The translations under genes were made by a program, and so were the position numbers. Source: Bradyrhizobium sp. U87765 SZCCT0048 (GTDB lineage Bacteria > Pseudomonadota > Alphaproteobacteria > Rhizobiales > Xanthobacteraceae). Taken from it: DNA of 64,000 nt. The notes below the pieces were generated by a model, which had not been told where the DNA came from, did not search any database, and saw only the letters and a list, made by a program, of their open reading frames with translations. The stretch is from NCBI RefSeq assembly GCF_018131225.1, contig NZ_JAFCMM010000001.1, positions 248,001 through 312,000 of the forward strand, read 5' to 3'. This document shows, one piece after another, positions 36,394-46,095 of the stretch (the first letter of the stretch is position 1; each line of letters starts with the position of its first letter).

Positions 36394-39300
36394 ATGCCCA
36401 ACAAGATGTTGATCGATGCCACCCATCCGGAAGAAACCCGGGTCGTGGTGGTCCGCGGCAATCGAGTCGAAGAGTTTGACTTCGAGTCGGCCCAGCGCAA
36501 GCAGCTCCGCGGCAATATCTATCTCGCCAAGGTCACACGGGTCGAACCGTCGCTGCAGGCAGCCTTCATTGAATACGGCGGCAACCGCCACGGCTTCCTC
36601 GCCTTCAGCGAAATCCATCCCGACTACTACCAGATCCCCGTCGCCGACCGGCAGGCGCTGATCGAGGCCGACGAGCGCGCTCACCGCGAGGCCGAAGAGG
36701 AATCCGAGAGCCGCCCGAACCGCCGCCGCTCGCGCCATCGCGGCGCGCGCCGCCGTGGCCATGGCGAACGCGTCCGCAGCGAGATCGTCGAGGGTGCAGC
36801 GGTCGATCCGGCCAACGCCCCCCAGCCGTTCGAGCACGACGGCCATGACCATCCGCATGACGCCCCTCACGGCGAGAGCCTGGCGCACGGCGACGATCAT
36901 CACGACCATGATCATGAGCACCATGATCATGATGGCCACGCCCACCACGACGATCACGGCCATGACGATCATGGCCATGACGATCATCACGAGCCCGCGC
37001 CTCAGGTCGAGACCGCGCCGGCCATCGTGTCCGGGACGACCGAGACCGTCGCCCATGACGCGCCGGCGCTCGAAGCTCATCATGACGACGCTCCGGCTGT
37101 CACGGCGGAAGCGGACACCCGCGCCGACGAGGCCCATGACGCCCACGAGCATCATGCCGACGATGATCACGAGCACCATGGCGACGACCATCATGACGAT
37201 GACCATCATGATGAGCCCGCCGGCGTACCCACGCATGCCCACGACGACGCCGAGGACGGCGACGACGAGGAGGATGACGAGGACGAGGAAACCGCCGAAG
37301 AGGAAGCCGTCGAGTCCGTCGGCGGCGACGACGCACTGGAGGAAGTGCCGGAGCGTCCGTTCCGTCCGCGCCGCCAGTACAAGATCCAGGAAGTGATCAA
37401 GCGCCGCCAGGTGATGCTGGTGCAGGTCGTCAAGGAAGAGCGCGGCAACAAGGGCGCGGCGCTGACCACCTACCTGTCGCTCGCCGGCCGTTATGCGGTG
37501 CTGATGCCGAACACCGCGCGTGGCGGCGGCATCAGCCGCAAGATCACCTCGGCCCAGGACCGTTCCCGTCTCAAGGAAGTGGTGCAGGATCTCGACGTGC
37601 CGGAAGGAATGGGCGTCATCCTGCGCACCGCGGGCGCCTCGCGCACCAAGCCGGAGATCAAGCGCGACTTCGAATACCTGATCCGGATGTGGGAGACGGT
37701 GCGCGACCTGACGCTGCGCTCGCAGGCGCCGAACCTCGTCTACGAAGAAGGCTCGCTGATCAAGCGCTCGCTGCGCGACCTCTACAACAAGGAAATCGAC
37801 GAGATCCAGGTTGCCGGCGAAGCCGGCTACCGCGAAGCCCACGACTTCATGAAGATGCTGATGCCGACGCATACCCGCGCGGTGAAGCTCTATCGTGACG
37901 GCCAGCCGCTGTTCTCGCGAATGGGTGTCGAAAGCCAGCTCGACGCGATGTTCTCGCCCACCGTGCAATTGCGCTCCGGCGGCTACATCGTCATCAACCA
38001 GACCGAGGCCCTCGTCTCGATCGACGTCAACTCCGGCCGCTCCACCCGCGAGCATCACATCGAGGACACCGCTCTCAAGACCAACCTCGAAGCGGCCGAG
38101 GAGATCGCCCGGCAGTTGCGGTTGCGCGACCTCGCCGGCCTGATCGTCATCGACTTCATCGACATGGACGAGAAGCGCAACAACCGTTCGGTCGAGCGCA
38201 AGCTCAGCGACTGCCTGCGCCATGATCGCGCGCGCATTCAGGTCGGGCGGATCTCGCATTTCGGCCTGCTCGAAATGTCGCGCCAGCGCATCCGCGCCAG
38301 CGTACTGGAAAGTTCGACCGAGCCCTGCCCGCATTGCGGCGGCACCGGCCATGTTCGTTCCGTCGCCTCGGTGGCGCTGCAACTGCTGCGTGGCCTCGAA
38401 GAGGTGCTGATGAAGGGCGCGACCCACAATCTCGTGGTCCGGACCCGCACCGAGGTGGCCCTCTACGTGCTCAACCACAAGCGCGGCCATCTGCGCGACC
38501 TCGAAAACAGCTTCAAGGTGACACTGTCGGTGATCGCCGATCCGACCGTCAGCGGTCAGCAGTCGTTCGTGATCGACCGCGGCGAGCAGGTGCATACGCT
38601 GGAAGCAGCCAAGGCGCTCCTGGCGGCGCAGGCCGCCGCGACGCCACCTGCGATCGAGGAACCGTTCGACGACGAGGAACTCGAAGGCTTCGCCGAGGAC
38701 GAGGGTGAGGACGCCGAGGACGGCGCCGAGACCCAAGCGTCCGACGACAACGCCGAAGGCGATGGTGGCCGCCGCCGCCGCCGCCGTCGCCGCCGCCGCG
38801 GTCGGGGTGGCGAGCGTGGCCCCGCTTCCCAGGGCGAAGACCAGGACGACAACGCAGCCGTCGCCGCCGAAGGTGAAGGCTTCGAGGTCGCCGAGGGCGA
38901 TGACACCGGCAGTGCCGACGAAGACGGCGACGAACGGGACGAGAGCGAGGAACGCGACGGATTCGAAGCCCGTAGCGATCAGGGCGAGCGCCGTCCGCGG
39001 CGTCGTGGCCGCCGTGGTGGCCGCCGTCGGCGTGGTGGTCCCGAAGGTGGACACGAGGGCTCGGAAGGACACGACGCGACGGAAGGGCACGAGGCGCTCG
39101 AAGGATCGGCTGCGGCCATCGCCGACGAGTTCGAACCGACCGCACCGTCCGAGGCCGCTGCGGCGGTGGCCGATCTCGACGCCCCTGCCGCGGTGCCGGC
39201 CATCGCCGAACGCGAGGCGCAGACCGTCGCCGAACCGTCGCCGGCGGCCGTCGAACACGTTGCCGCAAGCGCCGAGGCCGATCCGCTGTCGGATGACGGC

Positions 39301-39555
39301 GACAAGCGCAAGCGCCGCTCGACCATTCGTGAGAAGGTCAACTTCTTCGATGCCTCGGCCGAGGCTGCGCCCGCTCCTCCCGCGGCCGAGCCAGTCCATG
39401 AAGCGACTGCGTCGGACGCCGTTGCGCCCGAATCTCACCCCGAGCCCGCGGTCGAGCATGCCGCTCCAGCCACGGCGTCCGAGGAGAGCTCTGACAATGG
39501 TCAGACGCCGCGCCGCGCCGGCTGGTGGTCGCGCCGCTTCGGCGGCGGCGCCTGA
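36394..39555 (+). CDS. rne: Ribonuclease E with a His/Asp-rich insertion
   Basis: A 1,053-residue endoribonuclease, the scaffold of the RNA degradosome; it cuts AU-rich single-stranded RNA. The N-terminal S1-region strand RGNIYLAKVTRVEPSLQAAFIEYG (residues 40-62) is split by a long insertion before the rest (KIQEVIKRRQVMLVQVVKEE, residues 330-348). Residues 148-283 of the insertion hold about 38 histidines, mixed with aspartate. The 5' sensor and DNase-I-like domain contain SIDVNSGR and VIDFIDM, with the Mg-binding aspartates. CPHCGGTGH is the Zn-link. The C-terminal 300 residues are disordered, acidic, with RRRRRRRRGRGG-like and RPRRRGRRGG blocks that bind RNA. ATG at 36394 begins the family start (MPNKMLIDATH). 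Confidence 0.95.
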   Translation: MPNKMLIDATHPEETRVVVVRGNRVEEFDFESAQRKQLRGNIYLAKVTRVEPSLQAAFIEYGGNRHGFLAFSEIHPDYYQIPVADRQALIEADERAHREAEEESESRPNRRRSRHRGARRRGHGERVRSEIVEGAAVDPANAPQPFEHDGHDHPHDAPHGESLAHGDDHHDHDHEHHDHDGHAHHDDHGHDDHGHDDHHEPAPQVETAPAIVSGTTETVAHDAPALEAHHDDAPAVTAEADTRADEAHDAHEHHADDDHEHHGDDHHDDDHHDEPAGVPTHAHDDAEDGDDEEDDEDEETAEEEAVESVGGDDALEEVPERPFRPRRQYKIQEVIKRRQVMLVQVVKEERGNKGAALTTYLSLAGRYAVLMPNTARGGGISRKITSAQDRSRLKEVVQDLDVPEGMGVILRTAGASRTKPEIKRDFEYLIRMWETVRDLTLRSQAPNLVYEEGSLIKRSLRDLYNKEIDEIQVAGEAGYREAHDFMKMLMPTHTRAVKLYRDGQPLFSRMGVESQLDAMFSPTVQLRSGGYIVINQTEALVSIDVNSGRSTREHHIEDTALKTNLEAAEEIARQLRLRDLAGLIVIDFIDMDEKRNNRSVERKLSDCLRHDRARIQVGRISHFGLLEMSRQRIRASVLESSTEPCPHCGGTGHVRSVASVALQLLRGLEEVLMKGATHNLVVRTRTEVALYVLNHKRGHLRDLENSFKVTLSVIADPTVSGQQSFVIDRGEQVHTLEAAKALLAAQAAATPPAIEEPFDDEELEGFAEDEGEDAEDGAETQASDDNAEGDGGRRRRRRRRRRGRGGERGPASQGEDQDDNAAVAAEGEGFEVAEGDDTGSADEDGDERDESEERDGFEARSDQGERRPRRRGRRGGRRRRGGPEGGHEGSEGHDATEGHEALEGSAAAIADEFEPTAPSEAAAAVADLDAPAAVPAIAEREAQTVAEPSPAAVEHVAASAEADPLSDDGDKRKRRSTIREKVNFFDASAEAAPAPPAAEPVHEATASDAVAPESHPEPAVEHAAPATASEESSDNGQTPRRAGWWSRRFGGGA
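36835..37242 (+). repeat. His/Asp-rich low-complexity insert of RNase E
   Basis: DNA rich in CAT/CAC and GAC/GAT codons (units such as CATGACGATCAT repeated with drift), coding residues 148-283 of RNase E. Acidic S1 insertions are known in alphaproteobacterial RNase E. Here nearly a third of the stretch is histidine, which is unusual and could bind metal ions. Confidence 0.85.
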
Positions 39556-39581
39556 GCGCTGACCACCGACACCGAAATCAA

Positions 39582-39609
39582 ACGCCCGGCCTTGCGGCCG
39601 GGCGTTTTC
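39582..39609. terminator. Bidirectional terminator between rne and dctA
   Basis: A 10-bp stem ACGCCCGGCC / GGCCGGGCGT with a TTGC loop. A TTT(C)G tract follows on the plus strand and TTTGATTT on the minus strand. It lies between the convergent rne and dctA stops. Confidence 0.85.
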
Positions 39610-39640
39610 GTTTCACGGGTCCGATCCGGGCGCTGCCGTC

Positions 39641-40966
39641 TCAGCCGGTGGTGACAGCTGTTTCGATGTCGGAGGGATCGACCTGCGCATTCAGCGCGGC
39701 ATTGAGCTTGTCGCGGTCGAGCTCCCCTTCCCACCACGACACGAACACCGTGGCAACGCCGTTGCCGGTAATGTTGGTCAGCGCGCGGCACTCGCTCATG
39801 AACTTGTCGACCGAGAACACGATGGCCATGCCCGGCACCAGCGCCGGATTGACCACCGACAGCGTCGCCGCCAGCGTGATGAAGCCGGCGCCGGTGACGC
39901 CGCTCGCGCCCTTGGACGTCAGCATGGCGACGACCAGGATGGTGAGCTGCTGGCCGAAGCTGAGATCGACGCCCAGCGCCTGGGCGATGAACAGCGTCGC
40001 CAGGGTCATGTAGATATTGGTGCCGTCGAGGTTGAAGGAATAGCCGGTCGGCACCACGAGGCCGACGACCGACTTGGAACACCCCAGCCGCTCCAGCTTC
40101 TCCATCAACTGCGGCAGCGCGCTTTCCGACGAACTGGTGCCGAGCACGATCAGCAGCTCATCCTTGATATAGGCGATGAAGCGGAAGATGTTGAAGCCGA
40201 TGAGCCGCGCGATCAGGCCGAGCACCACGACGATGAAAATTCCCGCCGTCATGTAGAACAGCGCGATCAATCCGAGCAGGTTGCCGAGCGCAGCCGGTCC
40301 GAATTTGCCGACCGTATAGGCCATGGCGCCGAAAGCGCCGAACGGCGCCGCCTTCATCACGATGGCGATGACGCCGAACACCGCATGGGCGACGTCGTCG
40401 ATCAGATTGCGCACCGTATGGCCGCGCTCGCCGAGCGCCATCAGCGAGAACCCGAACAGGATCGCGAACAGCAGCACCTGCAGGATGTCGCCCTTGGCGA
40501 GCGCGCCAACCACGCTGTCGGGAATGATGTTGAGCACGAAATCGACCGACTTCTGCTCGGCCGCCTGCTGGGCGTAGCTCGCGACCGCCGCCGCATCAGG
40601 CTTGGCGGCGAGGCCATGGCCGACCTGAAACAGATTGCCGATGATCAGGCCGAGTATCAGGGCGAAAGACGAGACGACCTCGAAATAGATCAGCGCCTTG
40701 ATGCCGACCCGGCCGACCTTCTTGGCATCCTGGATGTGGGATATGCCGGAGACTACGGTGCAGAAGATGATCGGCGCGATCACCATCTTGATGAGCTTGA
40801 TGAAGCCGTCGCCGAGCGCCTTGACCCACTCGTTGGTCGCAATCCGTGGCTCGAGCCAGCCGACGAGCACGCCGAGCACGATGGCGATCAGCACCTGGAC
40901 ATAGAGGATCTTGTACCAGGGCTTGTGCGTCGTATCCGCCGTTACCGGCGCGTTGGTCGCGGACAT
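39641..40966 (-). CDS. dctA: C4-dicarboxylate/proton symporter, DctA type
   Basis: A 441-residue inner-membrane transporter of the DAACS family; it imports succinate, fumarate and malate. It has eight membrane helices and two re-entrant loops. Family marks are [13 protein letters not shown], the serine-rich [49 protein letters not shown] and the C-terminal [10 protein letters not shown]. These match DctA better than GltP. ATG at 40966 is chosen because GGGGGG lies just before it; the upstream ATG at 40984 would place it inside the leader. A sigma-70-like promoter is visible. The DctB/DctD regulators are not nearby. Confidence 0.92.
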   Translation of the reverse strand: MSATNAPVTADTTHKPWYKILYVQVLIAIVLGVLVGWLEPRIATNEWVKALGDGFIKLIKMVIAPIIFCTVVSGISHIQDAKKVGRVGIKALIYFEVVSSFALILGLIIGNLFQVGHGLAAKPDAAAVASYAQQAAEQKSVDFVLNIIPDSVVGALAKGDILQVLLFAILFGFSLMALGERGHTVRNLIDDVAHAVFGVIAIVMKAAPFGAFGAMAYTVGKFGPAALGNLLGLIALFYMTAGIFIVVVLGLIARLIGFNIFRFIAYIKDELLIVLGTSSSESALPQLMEKLERLGCSKSVVGLVVPTGYSFNLDGTNIYMTLATLFIAQALGVDLSFGQQLTILVVAMLTSKGASGVTGAGFITLAATLSVVNPALVPGMAIVFSVDKFMSECRALTNITGNGVATVFVSWWEGELDRDKLNAALNAQVDPSDIETAVTTG

Positions 40967-41004
40967 GAATCCCCCCTTTTGCACAATTGGGCATACTGCC
41001 GCAG

Positions 41005-41032
41005 CCTATACGGGCGACAGCACGACTGCCAA
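41005..41032 (-). promoter_or_regulatory. Candidate dctA promoter
   Basis: On the minus strand, TTGGCA (41032-41027), a 16-base spacer and TATAGG (41010-41005). It would start near 40998, about 32 bases before the ATG. A TTGGCA direct repeat precedes it. No sigma-54 (GG-N10-GC) site of the rhizobial dctA type was found. Confidence 0.5.
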
Positions 41033-41108
41033 TGCCAATGGGTGGAATATCCCGCGGCCTTCGACAAAGGGCTTGCCCTCCGCCGGAACTGCATGCCGCA
41101 AATGGAAG

Positions 41109-42308
41109 CTAGAATTTCGCCTGCGCGAGCCACCGCGTGATGCGCGCGACCGCAGTGCGCATGTCGTCGGTCGAACGCGCATAGGAGAAACGCACGAACG
41201 AGCGTCCGTGGATCGGATCGAAGTCGACGCCGGGCGTCGCCGCCACATGCGCCTCCTCCAGCATCCGCGACGCGAAGGAGAAGCTGTCGGAGGAGAACTT
41301 CGAGATATCGGTGTAAAGGTAGAAGGCGCCGTCCGCGGGCAGGAAGCGATCGAGGCCCGCCTTCGGCAGCCCCTCGATCAGGATCTGGCGGTTGTCCTGG
41401 TAGCTGTGCTTGACCGCATCCATCTCGGCGCGGCCCTCAAATGCAGCCTCCGCTGCGACCTGCGACAGCGTCGGCACCGAGATCGCAAGGTTTTGCTGCA
41501 GCCGCTCGATCGGGCGCACCAGCGGCTCCGGCACGACCATCCAGCCGACTCGCCAACCCGTCATGCAGAAGTATTTCGAGAACGAGTTGATCACCAGCGC
41601 CCGCGGCGACAACTGCGCCGCCGTGGCAGCGGGAAAGGCGTAGTCGAGCCCATGGTAGATCTCGTCGGAGATGAAGCGGATGCCTTCGCTTTCCGCGGCG
41701 GCGATCAGGCTGGCCAGCGCCTCGCGGGTCATCATCGTGCCGGTCGGATTGGCCGGGCTGCCGACCAGCACACCCTTCAGCGGGGTCTTGCGATGGGCAG
41801 CCAGCAGCATCTCGCCGGTCAGGGCGTGGCGGGTCTCGCTGGTGGTTTCGATCAGCACCGGCTCGCAGCCCAGCGCCGTAAGGATATGCCGGTACGGCGG
41901 GTATCCCGGCACCGTAACGGCGACCCGGTCGCCGGGCTCGAACATCGCCAGGAAAGCCAGGATGAAAGCGCCGGACGAGCCGGTAGTGACGATGATCTGC
42001 TCGGGATCGACATCGCAGCCATAGGTCTCGCGATAGTGTCGTCCGATCCGGGCGCGCAGCGATGGAATGCCGAGCGCAGACGTATAGTCGATGCGGCCCT
42101 GGTCGAGCGCGGCATGGGCGGCGGCGATCGCCGCAGACGGTGCGCCGGTGGCGGGCTGTCCCACCTCCATATGGATGACATGGCCGCCGGCGGCCTCGAT
42201 CCGGGCGGCGGCCGCCATCACGTCCATCACCATGAACGGGGGAACATCGCTGCGGGCGGCGGGCCGCAGCAGCCCCATCGCCCTCTCCGTCAATTTCGCA
42301 TCCAGCAT
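41109..42308 (-). CDS. PLP-dependent class I/II aminotransferase
   Basis: A 399-residue fold-type I transaminase of the aspartate-aminotransferase superfamily (class I/II). IHMEVGQPATGAPSAAI is the N-terminal family start. VTTGSSGAFILAF, GSPANPTGT and SDEIYHGLDY hold the cofactor residues. The PLP lysine is in NSFSKYFCMTGWRVGW, with a final RFSYARSTDD for the substrate carboxylate. The amino-acid substrate cannot be told. It is divergent from the M48 protease gene across 148 bases. Confidence 0.9.
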   Translation of the reverse strand: MLDAKLTERAMGLLRPAARSDVPPFMVMDVMAAAARIEAAGGHVIHMEVGQPATGAPSAAIAAAHAALDQGRIDYTSALGIPSLRARIGRHYRETYGCDVDPEQIIVTTGSSGAFILAFLAMFEPGDRVAVTVPGYPPYRHILTALGCEPVLIETTSETRHALTGEMLLAAHRKTPLKGVLVGSPANPTGTMMTREALASLIAAAESEGIRFISDEIYHGLDYAFPAATAAQLSPRALVINSFSKYFCMTGWRVGWMVVPEPLVRPIERLQQNLAISVPTLSQVAAEAAFEGRAEMDAVKHSYQDNRQILIEGLPKAGLDRFLPADGAFYLYTDISKFSSDSFSFASRMLEEAHVAATPGVDFDPIHGRSFVRFSYARSTDDMRTAVARITRWLAQAKF

Positions 42309-42456
42309 GGAAATCTGCTATCCCGTCGCAGCCCGTCCGGCCCTGGCGCGGCCTGCTCCGGGGCGTCATCCGGGTGCCGCTCTGTTGCCGTATTCGGCGG
42401 TTTGGTAGGGCGGGAATCCCGACCTTGTCGTCACAGGCCATACCACCTTCAGCGCG

Positions 42457-43890
42457 GTGTCTCCATTGCTAAACCCGCAGCATCGATCGTCCTCCTCGCC
42501 GCGCCCGCGCGGCCGATCGCTCGCGACCCGCCTGACGGCGCTGGTGACCGCGGCGGCGCTCGCCTGTTCCGTGCTGCCCGCCCGCGCGCAGGACGCCAAG
42601 GGACCGCCGACCCTGCGCGACGCCGAGATCGAGCAGTTGCTGCGCGACTACACCCGGCCGATCCTGCGCACCGCCGGGCTGGAGAAGCAGAACATCCAGG
42701 TCGTCATCATCAACGACCGCTCGTTCAATGCGTTCGTGGCCGACGGCCGCCGCATCTTCGTCAACTATGGTGCGCTGCTCGATGCGCAGACGCCGAACCA
42801 GATCATCGGCGTGCTCGCCCACGAGACCGGCCACCTTGCCGGCGGCCATCTCGCCAAGCTGCGCGAGCAGCTCGCCCAGGCGCAGACCCAGATGATCATC
42901 GCCATGCTGCTCGGTGTCGGCGCCATGGTGGCCGGCGCCAAGAGCAACTCCAGCGGCGCCTCCCAGATCGGCGCTGCCGCGATCAGCGCTCCGCAGGAGG
43001 CGATCCGCCGCAACCTGCTGTCCTACCAGCGCCAGCAGGAGGAAAATGCCGACCGCGCCGGCGTCAAATTCCTCAACGCCACTGGCCAGTCCGCCAAGGG
43101 CATGTATGACACCTTCAAGCGCTTCGCCGACCAGACGCTGTTCTCGTCCCAGGGCTCCGACCCCTACCTGATGTCGCATCCGATGCCGGCGGAGCGCGTC
43201 GCGGCGCTCGAGCAGCTCGCGCGCTCCAGCCCGTACTGGGACAAGAAGGACGACGCGGCGCTGCAACTGCGCCACGACCTGATGCGGGCGAAGATCGCGG
43301 GCTTCATGGACCGGCCGGACACGGTGTCACGCAAGTACCCGCCGTCCAATACCAGCCTGCCGGCGCGCTATGCGCGCGCGATCTCCACTTACCGCCATGG
43401 TGACCTGCGCATGGCGCTGGCGATGATCGACGACCTCATCCGCGAGCAGCCCAACAATCCGTATTTCCACGAGCTGCGCGGCCAGGCGCTGCTCGAAGGC
43501 GGCCGCCCCGCCGAGGCCATCGCGCCCTTGCGCAAGGCGGTGCAGATCTCCGGCAACTCCGCCCTCATCGAGATGTTACTTGGGCAGGCCCTGGTCGCAT
43601 CCGATAATAAGGCCTACGCGGACGAGGCGATCGCGATTCTGCGGGCGGCTCTGACGCGCGAGCCCGAGGCTCCGATCGGCTACACGCAGCTGGCAATGGC
43701 GTATGGCCGCAAGGGAAACTATGCCGAGGCAGATCTCGCCTCGGCCCAGGCCGCCTTTCTTCGCGGCGACAACAAGACGGCCCGTGAGCTTGCCACCCGC
43801 GCCAAGACCCGTTTTGCGGTCGGAACGCCGGGCTGGGTGAAGGCTGACGACATTGTGTCGGCGAAACCGCTTCCCGGACAGAAGAACTAA
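42457..43890 (+). CDS. M48 family metalloprotease with TPR repeats (BepA-like)
   Basis: A 477-residue exported protease. A signal peptide (TRLTALVTAAALACSVLPARAQ) is followed by the M48 domain with the zinc site GVLAHETGHLAGGH and the second glutamate region NADRAGVKFLNA. C-terminal TPR-like helical repeats cover about 295-460. BepA-type proteins assemble or degrade outer-membrane proteins such as LptD in the periplasm. The start is GTG at 42457; no ATG precedes the signal peptide in frame. A GXXH-type regulatory histidine is not resolved. DsbA-like gene follows 53 bases later, a linked pair common in related genomes. Confidence 0.88.
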   Translation: MSPLLNPQHRSSSSPRPRGRSLATRLTALVTAAALACSVLPARAQDAKGPPTLRDAEIEQLLRDYTRPILRTAGLEKQNIQVVIINDRSFNAFVADGRRIFVNYGALLDAQTPNQIIGVLAHETGHLAGGHLAKLREQLAQAQTQMIIAMLLGVGAMVAGAKSNSSGASQIGAAAISAPQEAIRRNLLSYQRQQEENADRAGVKFLNATGQSAKGMYDTFKRFADQTLFSSQGSDPYLMSHPMPAERVAALEQLARSSPYWDKKDDAALQLRHDLMRAKIAGFMDRPDTVSRKYPPSNTSLPARYARAISTYRHGDLRMALAMIDDLIREQPNNPYFHELRGQALLEGGRPAEAIAPLRKAVQISGNSALIEMLLGQALVASDNKAYADEAIAILRAALTREPEAPIGYTQLAMAYGRKGNYAEADLASAQAAFLRGDNKTARELATRAKTRFAVGTPGWVKADDIVSAKPLPGQKN

Positions 43891-43943
43891 CCTGTATCAT
43901 CGGCGCAGGCCACGATGGCCGCGCTTAAGCCAAAGGACCCCAG

Positions 43944-44717
43944 ATGCTGTCGTTCCGAAATCTCGTCAACCCGCTTGCCGCCGCGGCCCTCGCGCTGTGC
44001 ATCGTGCCGGCGACAGTGCACGCCCAGAGCTTCTCCGACAGTCAGCGCGGCGAGATCCAAGGCATCATCAAGAGCTACCTGCTGTCCCATCCGGAAATCC
44101 TCGAGGAGGTGTCCGCCGAGCTCAGCAAGCGTCAGGCCGCCGCGGAAGCCGAGAAGCACCAGACCGCGGTCAAGAAGAACGCCGACACGATCTTCAACTC
44201 GCCCCGCGGCGTCATTGTTGGCAACCGCGACGGCGACGTCACCTTCGTCGAATTCTTCGACTACAACTGCGGCTACTGCAAGCATGCCATGAACGACATG
44301 CTGAGCCTGATGAAGTCGGATCCCAAGCTCAAGGTCGTGCTCAAGGAGTTCCCGGTGCTCGGCCCGGGCTCGGTCGAGGCGGCCCAGGTCGCCGTTGCCG
44401 TGCGCATGCAGGACCCCACCGGCAAGAAGTATCTCGACTTCCACCAGAAGCTGCTCGGCGGCCGTGGCCAGGCCGACAAGGCCCGCGCGCTCGCCGCGGC
44501 CAAGGATGCCGGCCTCGACATGGCGCGCCTCGACAAGGACATGGCGAGCCCGGAGGTCCGCGCCACGCTGGAAGAGAATTTCAAGCTCGCCGAAGACATG
44601 GGCCTCAATGGCACGCCGAGCTACGTCATCGGCAACCAGGTCGTGGTCGGGGCGGTCGGCCTCGACAACCTCAGCAAGAAGATCGGCGAAGCCCGCTGCG
44701 GCAAGGCCAGCTGCTGA
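43944..44717 (+). CDS. DsbA/ScsC-like periplasmic thiol oxidoreductase
   Basis: A 257-residue exported protein. A signal peptide (NPLAAAALALCIVPATVHAQ) and an N-terminal helical part (about 35-80) come before a thioredoxin-fold DsbA domain with FFDYNCGYCKH (Cys109, Cys112) and the cis-proline loop NGTPSYVIG. A C-terminal pair (ARCGKASC) adds two more cysteines. The CGYC motif is typical of Com1/DsbA-like and ScsC-like enzymes, which form or isomerise disulfides. It follows the BepA-like gene at 53 bases, and that protease's family contains disulfide-dependent partners, so a joint role in outer-membrane protein folding is plausible. Confidence 0.88.
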   Translation: MLSFRNLVNPLAAAALALCIVPATVHAQSFSDSQRGEIQGIIKSYLLSHPEILEEVSAELSKRQAAAEAEKHQTAVKKNADTIFNSPRGVIVGNRDGDVTFVEFFDYNCGYCKHAMNDMLSLMKSDPKLKVVLKEFPVLGPGSVEAAQVAVAVRMQDPTGKKYLDFHQKLLGGRGQADKARALAAAKDAGLDMARLDKDMASPEVRATLEENFKLAEDMGLNGTPSYVIGNQVVVGAVGLDNLSKKIGEARCGKASC

Positions 44718-45012
44718 CTACCGGGCCGCGACGACCGGGCGACGGCGAAAGCATCGCCGCCGCTCTGGTCCGCGGCCCCGAATCGGCATTTTGCGAGCGT
44801 TTTCAAACGTCCGCACGGCCTCTTAAGATTGGTTAACTGTTGATATCCAACTGTTCCAGTTAGGCTTTTGCCAGCCGGATGAGGCATTTAGACCGGGATG
44901 GCGACGTTCTGAGGCTTCCCCTTGCCGGTCAGGTTACCTATAACGCGCCCCAGAGCTGCCCCGCGCCGGGCGGCCGTGGCGCTATGCCAGTACCTTTGCT
45001 TTTGAGCCCTGG

Positions 45013-45468
45013 ATGTCGAACACCATTTTCGTCCTCAACGGTCCGAACCTCAGCTTGCTGGGAACCCGCGAGCCGGACAAGTACGGACACGCGACCCTCG
45101 CCGACGTCGAGGCGCTGTGCCGCGACACCGCGGCTCATTTCGGCCTCGAAGTCGACTGCCGCCAGTCCAACCACGAGGGCGAACTGATCGATTTCATCCA
45201 TGAAGCCGGAGCCAAGAAGGCCGCCGGCATCATCATCAATGCGGGTGGCTACACCCACACCTCCATCGCGCTGCACGACGCGCTGACCGGCGTCAACCTG
45301 CCGGCGGTCGAGGTGCACATCACCAACGTGTTCGCGCGCGAAAGCTTCCGCCACCAGTCGTTCATCGCCCGCGCGGTGTTCGCGAGCCTCGCCGGCTTCG
45401 GCATTGATGGCTACCGCCTCGCCATCATGGGCCTTGCCACCAGGATCGGCGCCAAGGCCAAGGCCTGA
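45013..45468 (+). CDS. aroQ: 3-dehydroquinate dehydratase, type II
   Basis: A 151-residue dodecameric enzyme that converts 3-dehydroquinate to 3-dehydroshikimate in aromatic amino-acid synthesis. The conserved tyrosine and flexible loop are in [16 protein letters not shown], the asparagine in NAGGYTHTS and the histidine in [10 protein letters not shown]. The 295 bases upstream contain a TATAAC -10-like site at 44939-44944 and no gene. A type II enzyme beside accBC is the usual alphaproteobacterial arrangement; acetyl-CoA carboxylase genes follow 38 bases later. Confidence 0.95.
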   Translation: MSNTIFVLNGPNLSLLGTREPDKYGHATLADVEALCRDTAAHFGLEVDCRQSNHEGELIDFIHEAGAKKAAGIIINAGGYTHTSIALHDALTGVNLPAVEVHITNVFARESFRHQSFIARAVFASLAGFGIDGYRLAIMGLATRIGAKAKA

Positions 45469-45506
45469 GCGCCCTTCGTCAGACATCAAGAGAGTTGAAC
45501 CATCCC

Positions 45507-45986
45507 ATGGCCACTCAGGACAACCCCACCGAGCAAGCCAGCGTCAAGCTCAGCGACGAGCGCGAGCTGATCCGCGATCTTGCCACCCTGCTCGACCAGA
45601 CCAATCTCACTGAAATCGAGATCGAGCGCGCCGGCCTGCGGGTCCGCGTCGCACGCACCATCACCGCCTCCGCGGTGCTGCCGGCGCCGGTGCAGCCGGT
45701 GCTCGTTGCTCCGGCCGCGGCCCCGGCTGCGGGAAGCGACGTCTCCAAGCACCCGGGCATGGTGCCCTCGCCGATGGTCGGCACCGCCTACATCGCGTCC
45801 GAGCCGGGCGCCAAGCCCTTCATCGATGTCGGCAGCAAGGTCAAGGCGGGCGATACCCTGCTGATCATCGAAGCGATGAAGACCATGAACCAGATTCCGG
45901 CGCCGCGCGCCGGCACCGTGACCCAGATCCTGATCGAGGACGGCCAGCCGGTGGAATTCGGCGAGCCGCTCGTCATCATCGAATGA
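45507..45986 (+). CDS. accB: Biotin carboxyl carrier protein of acetyl-CoA carboxylase
   Basis: A 159-residue subunit that carries biotin between biotin carboxylase and carboxyltransferase for malonyl-CoA synthesis. An N-terminal segment ([20 protein letters not shown]) is followed by a Pro/Ala linker (about 65-80) and the biotinyl domain, with the modified lysine in [10 protein letters not shown]. The ATG at 45507 is used; a TTG at 45495 in the same frame is unlikely. It is between aroQ and accC. Confidence 0.96.
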   Translation: MATQDNPTEQASVKLSDERELIRDLATLLDQTNLTEIEIERAGLRVRVARTITASAVLPAPVQPVLVAPAAAPAAGSDVSKHPGMVPSPMVGTAYIASEPGAKPFIDVGSKVKAGDTLLIIEAMKTMNQIPAPRAGTVTQILIEDGQPVEFGEPLVIIE

Positions 45987-46095
45987 GCCCGAAGCCGGAC
46001 GGCTGCGGCACAGCGATGTCCGTGGTCGCCGGCTCCGGCAAAACGCCGGTCCACGCGACCACCCCTGCTTCGGACGTGACAACCGGGACCTACCG

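Noticed and set aside
36835..37242. Possible CRISPR or DNA repeat array
   Set aside because: Repeats are in frame with rne, have no fixed unit and no spacers. They code a His/Asp-rich insert.
36304..39459. 1,051-codon open frame antisense to rne
   Set aside because: It is the mirror of rne codon bias in GC-rich DNA. Its protein has no family features, and its His/Met-rich part simply reflects the CAT/GAC repeat.
40967..41108. Sigma-54 promoter for dctA, as in rhizobia
   Set aside because: No GG-N10-GC pattern with TGGCAC and TTGCA was found. A sigma-70-like site fits better.
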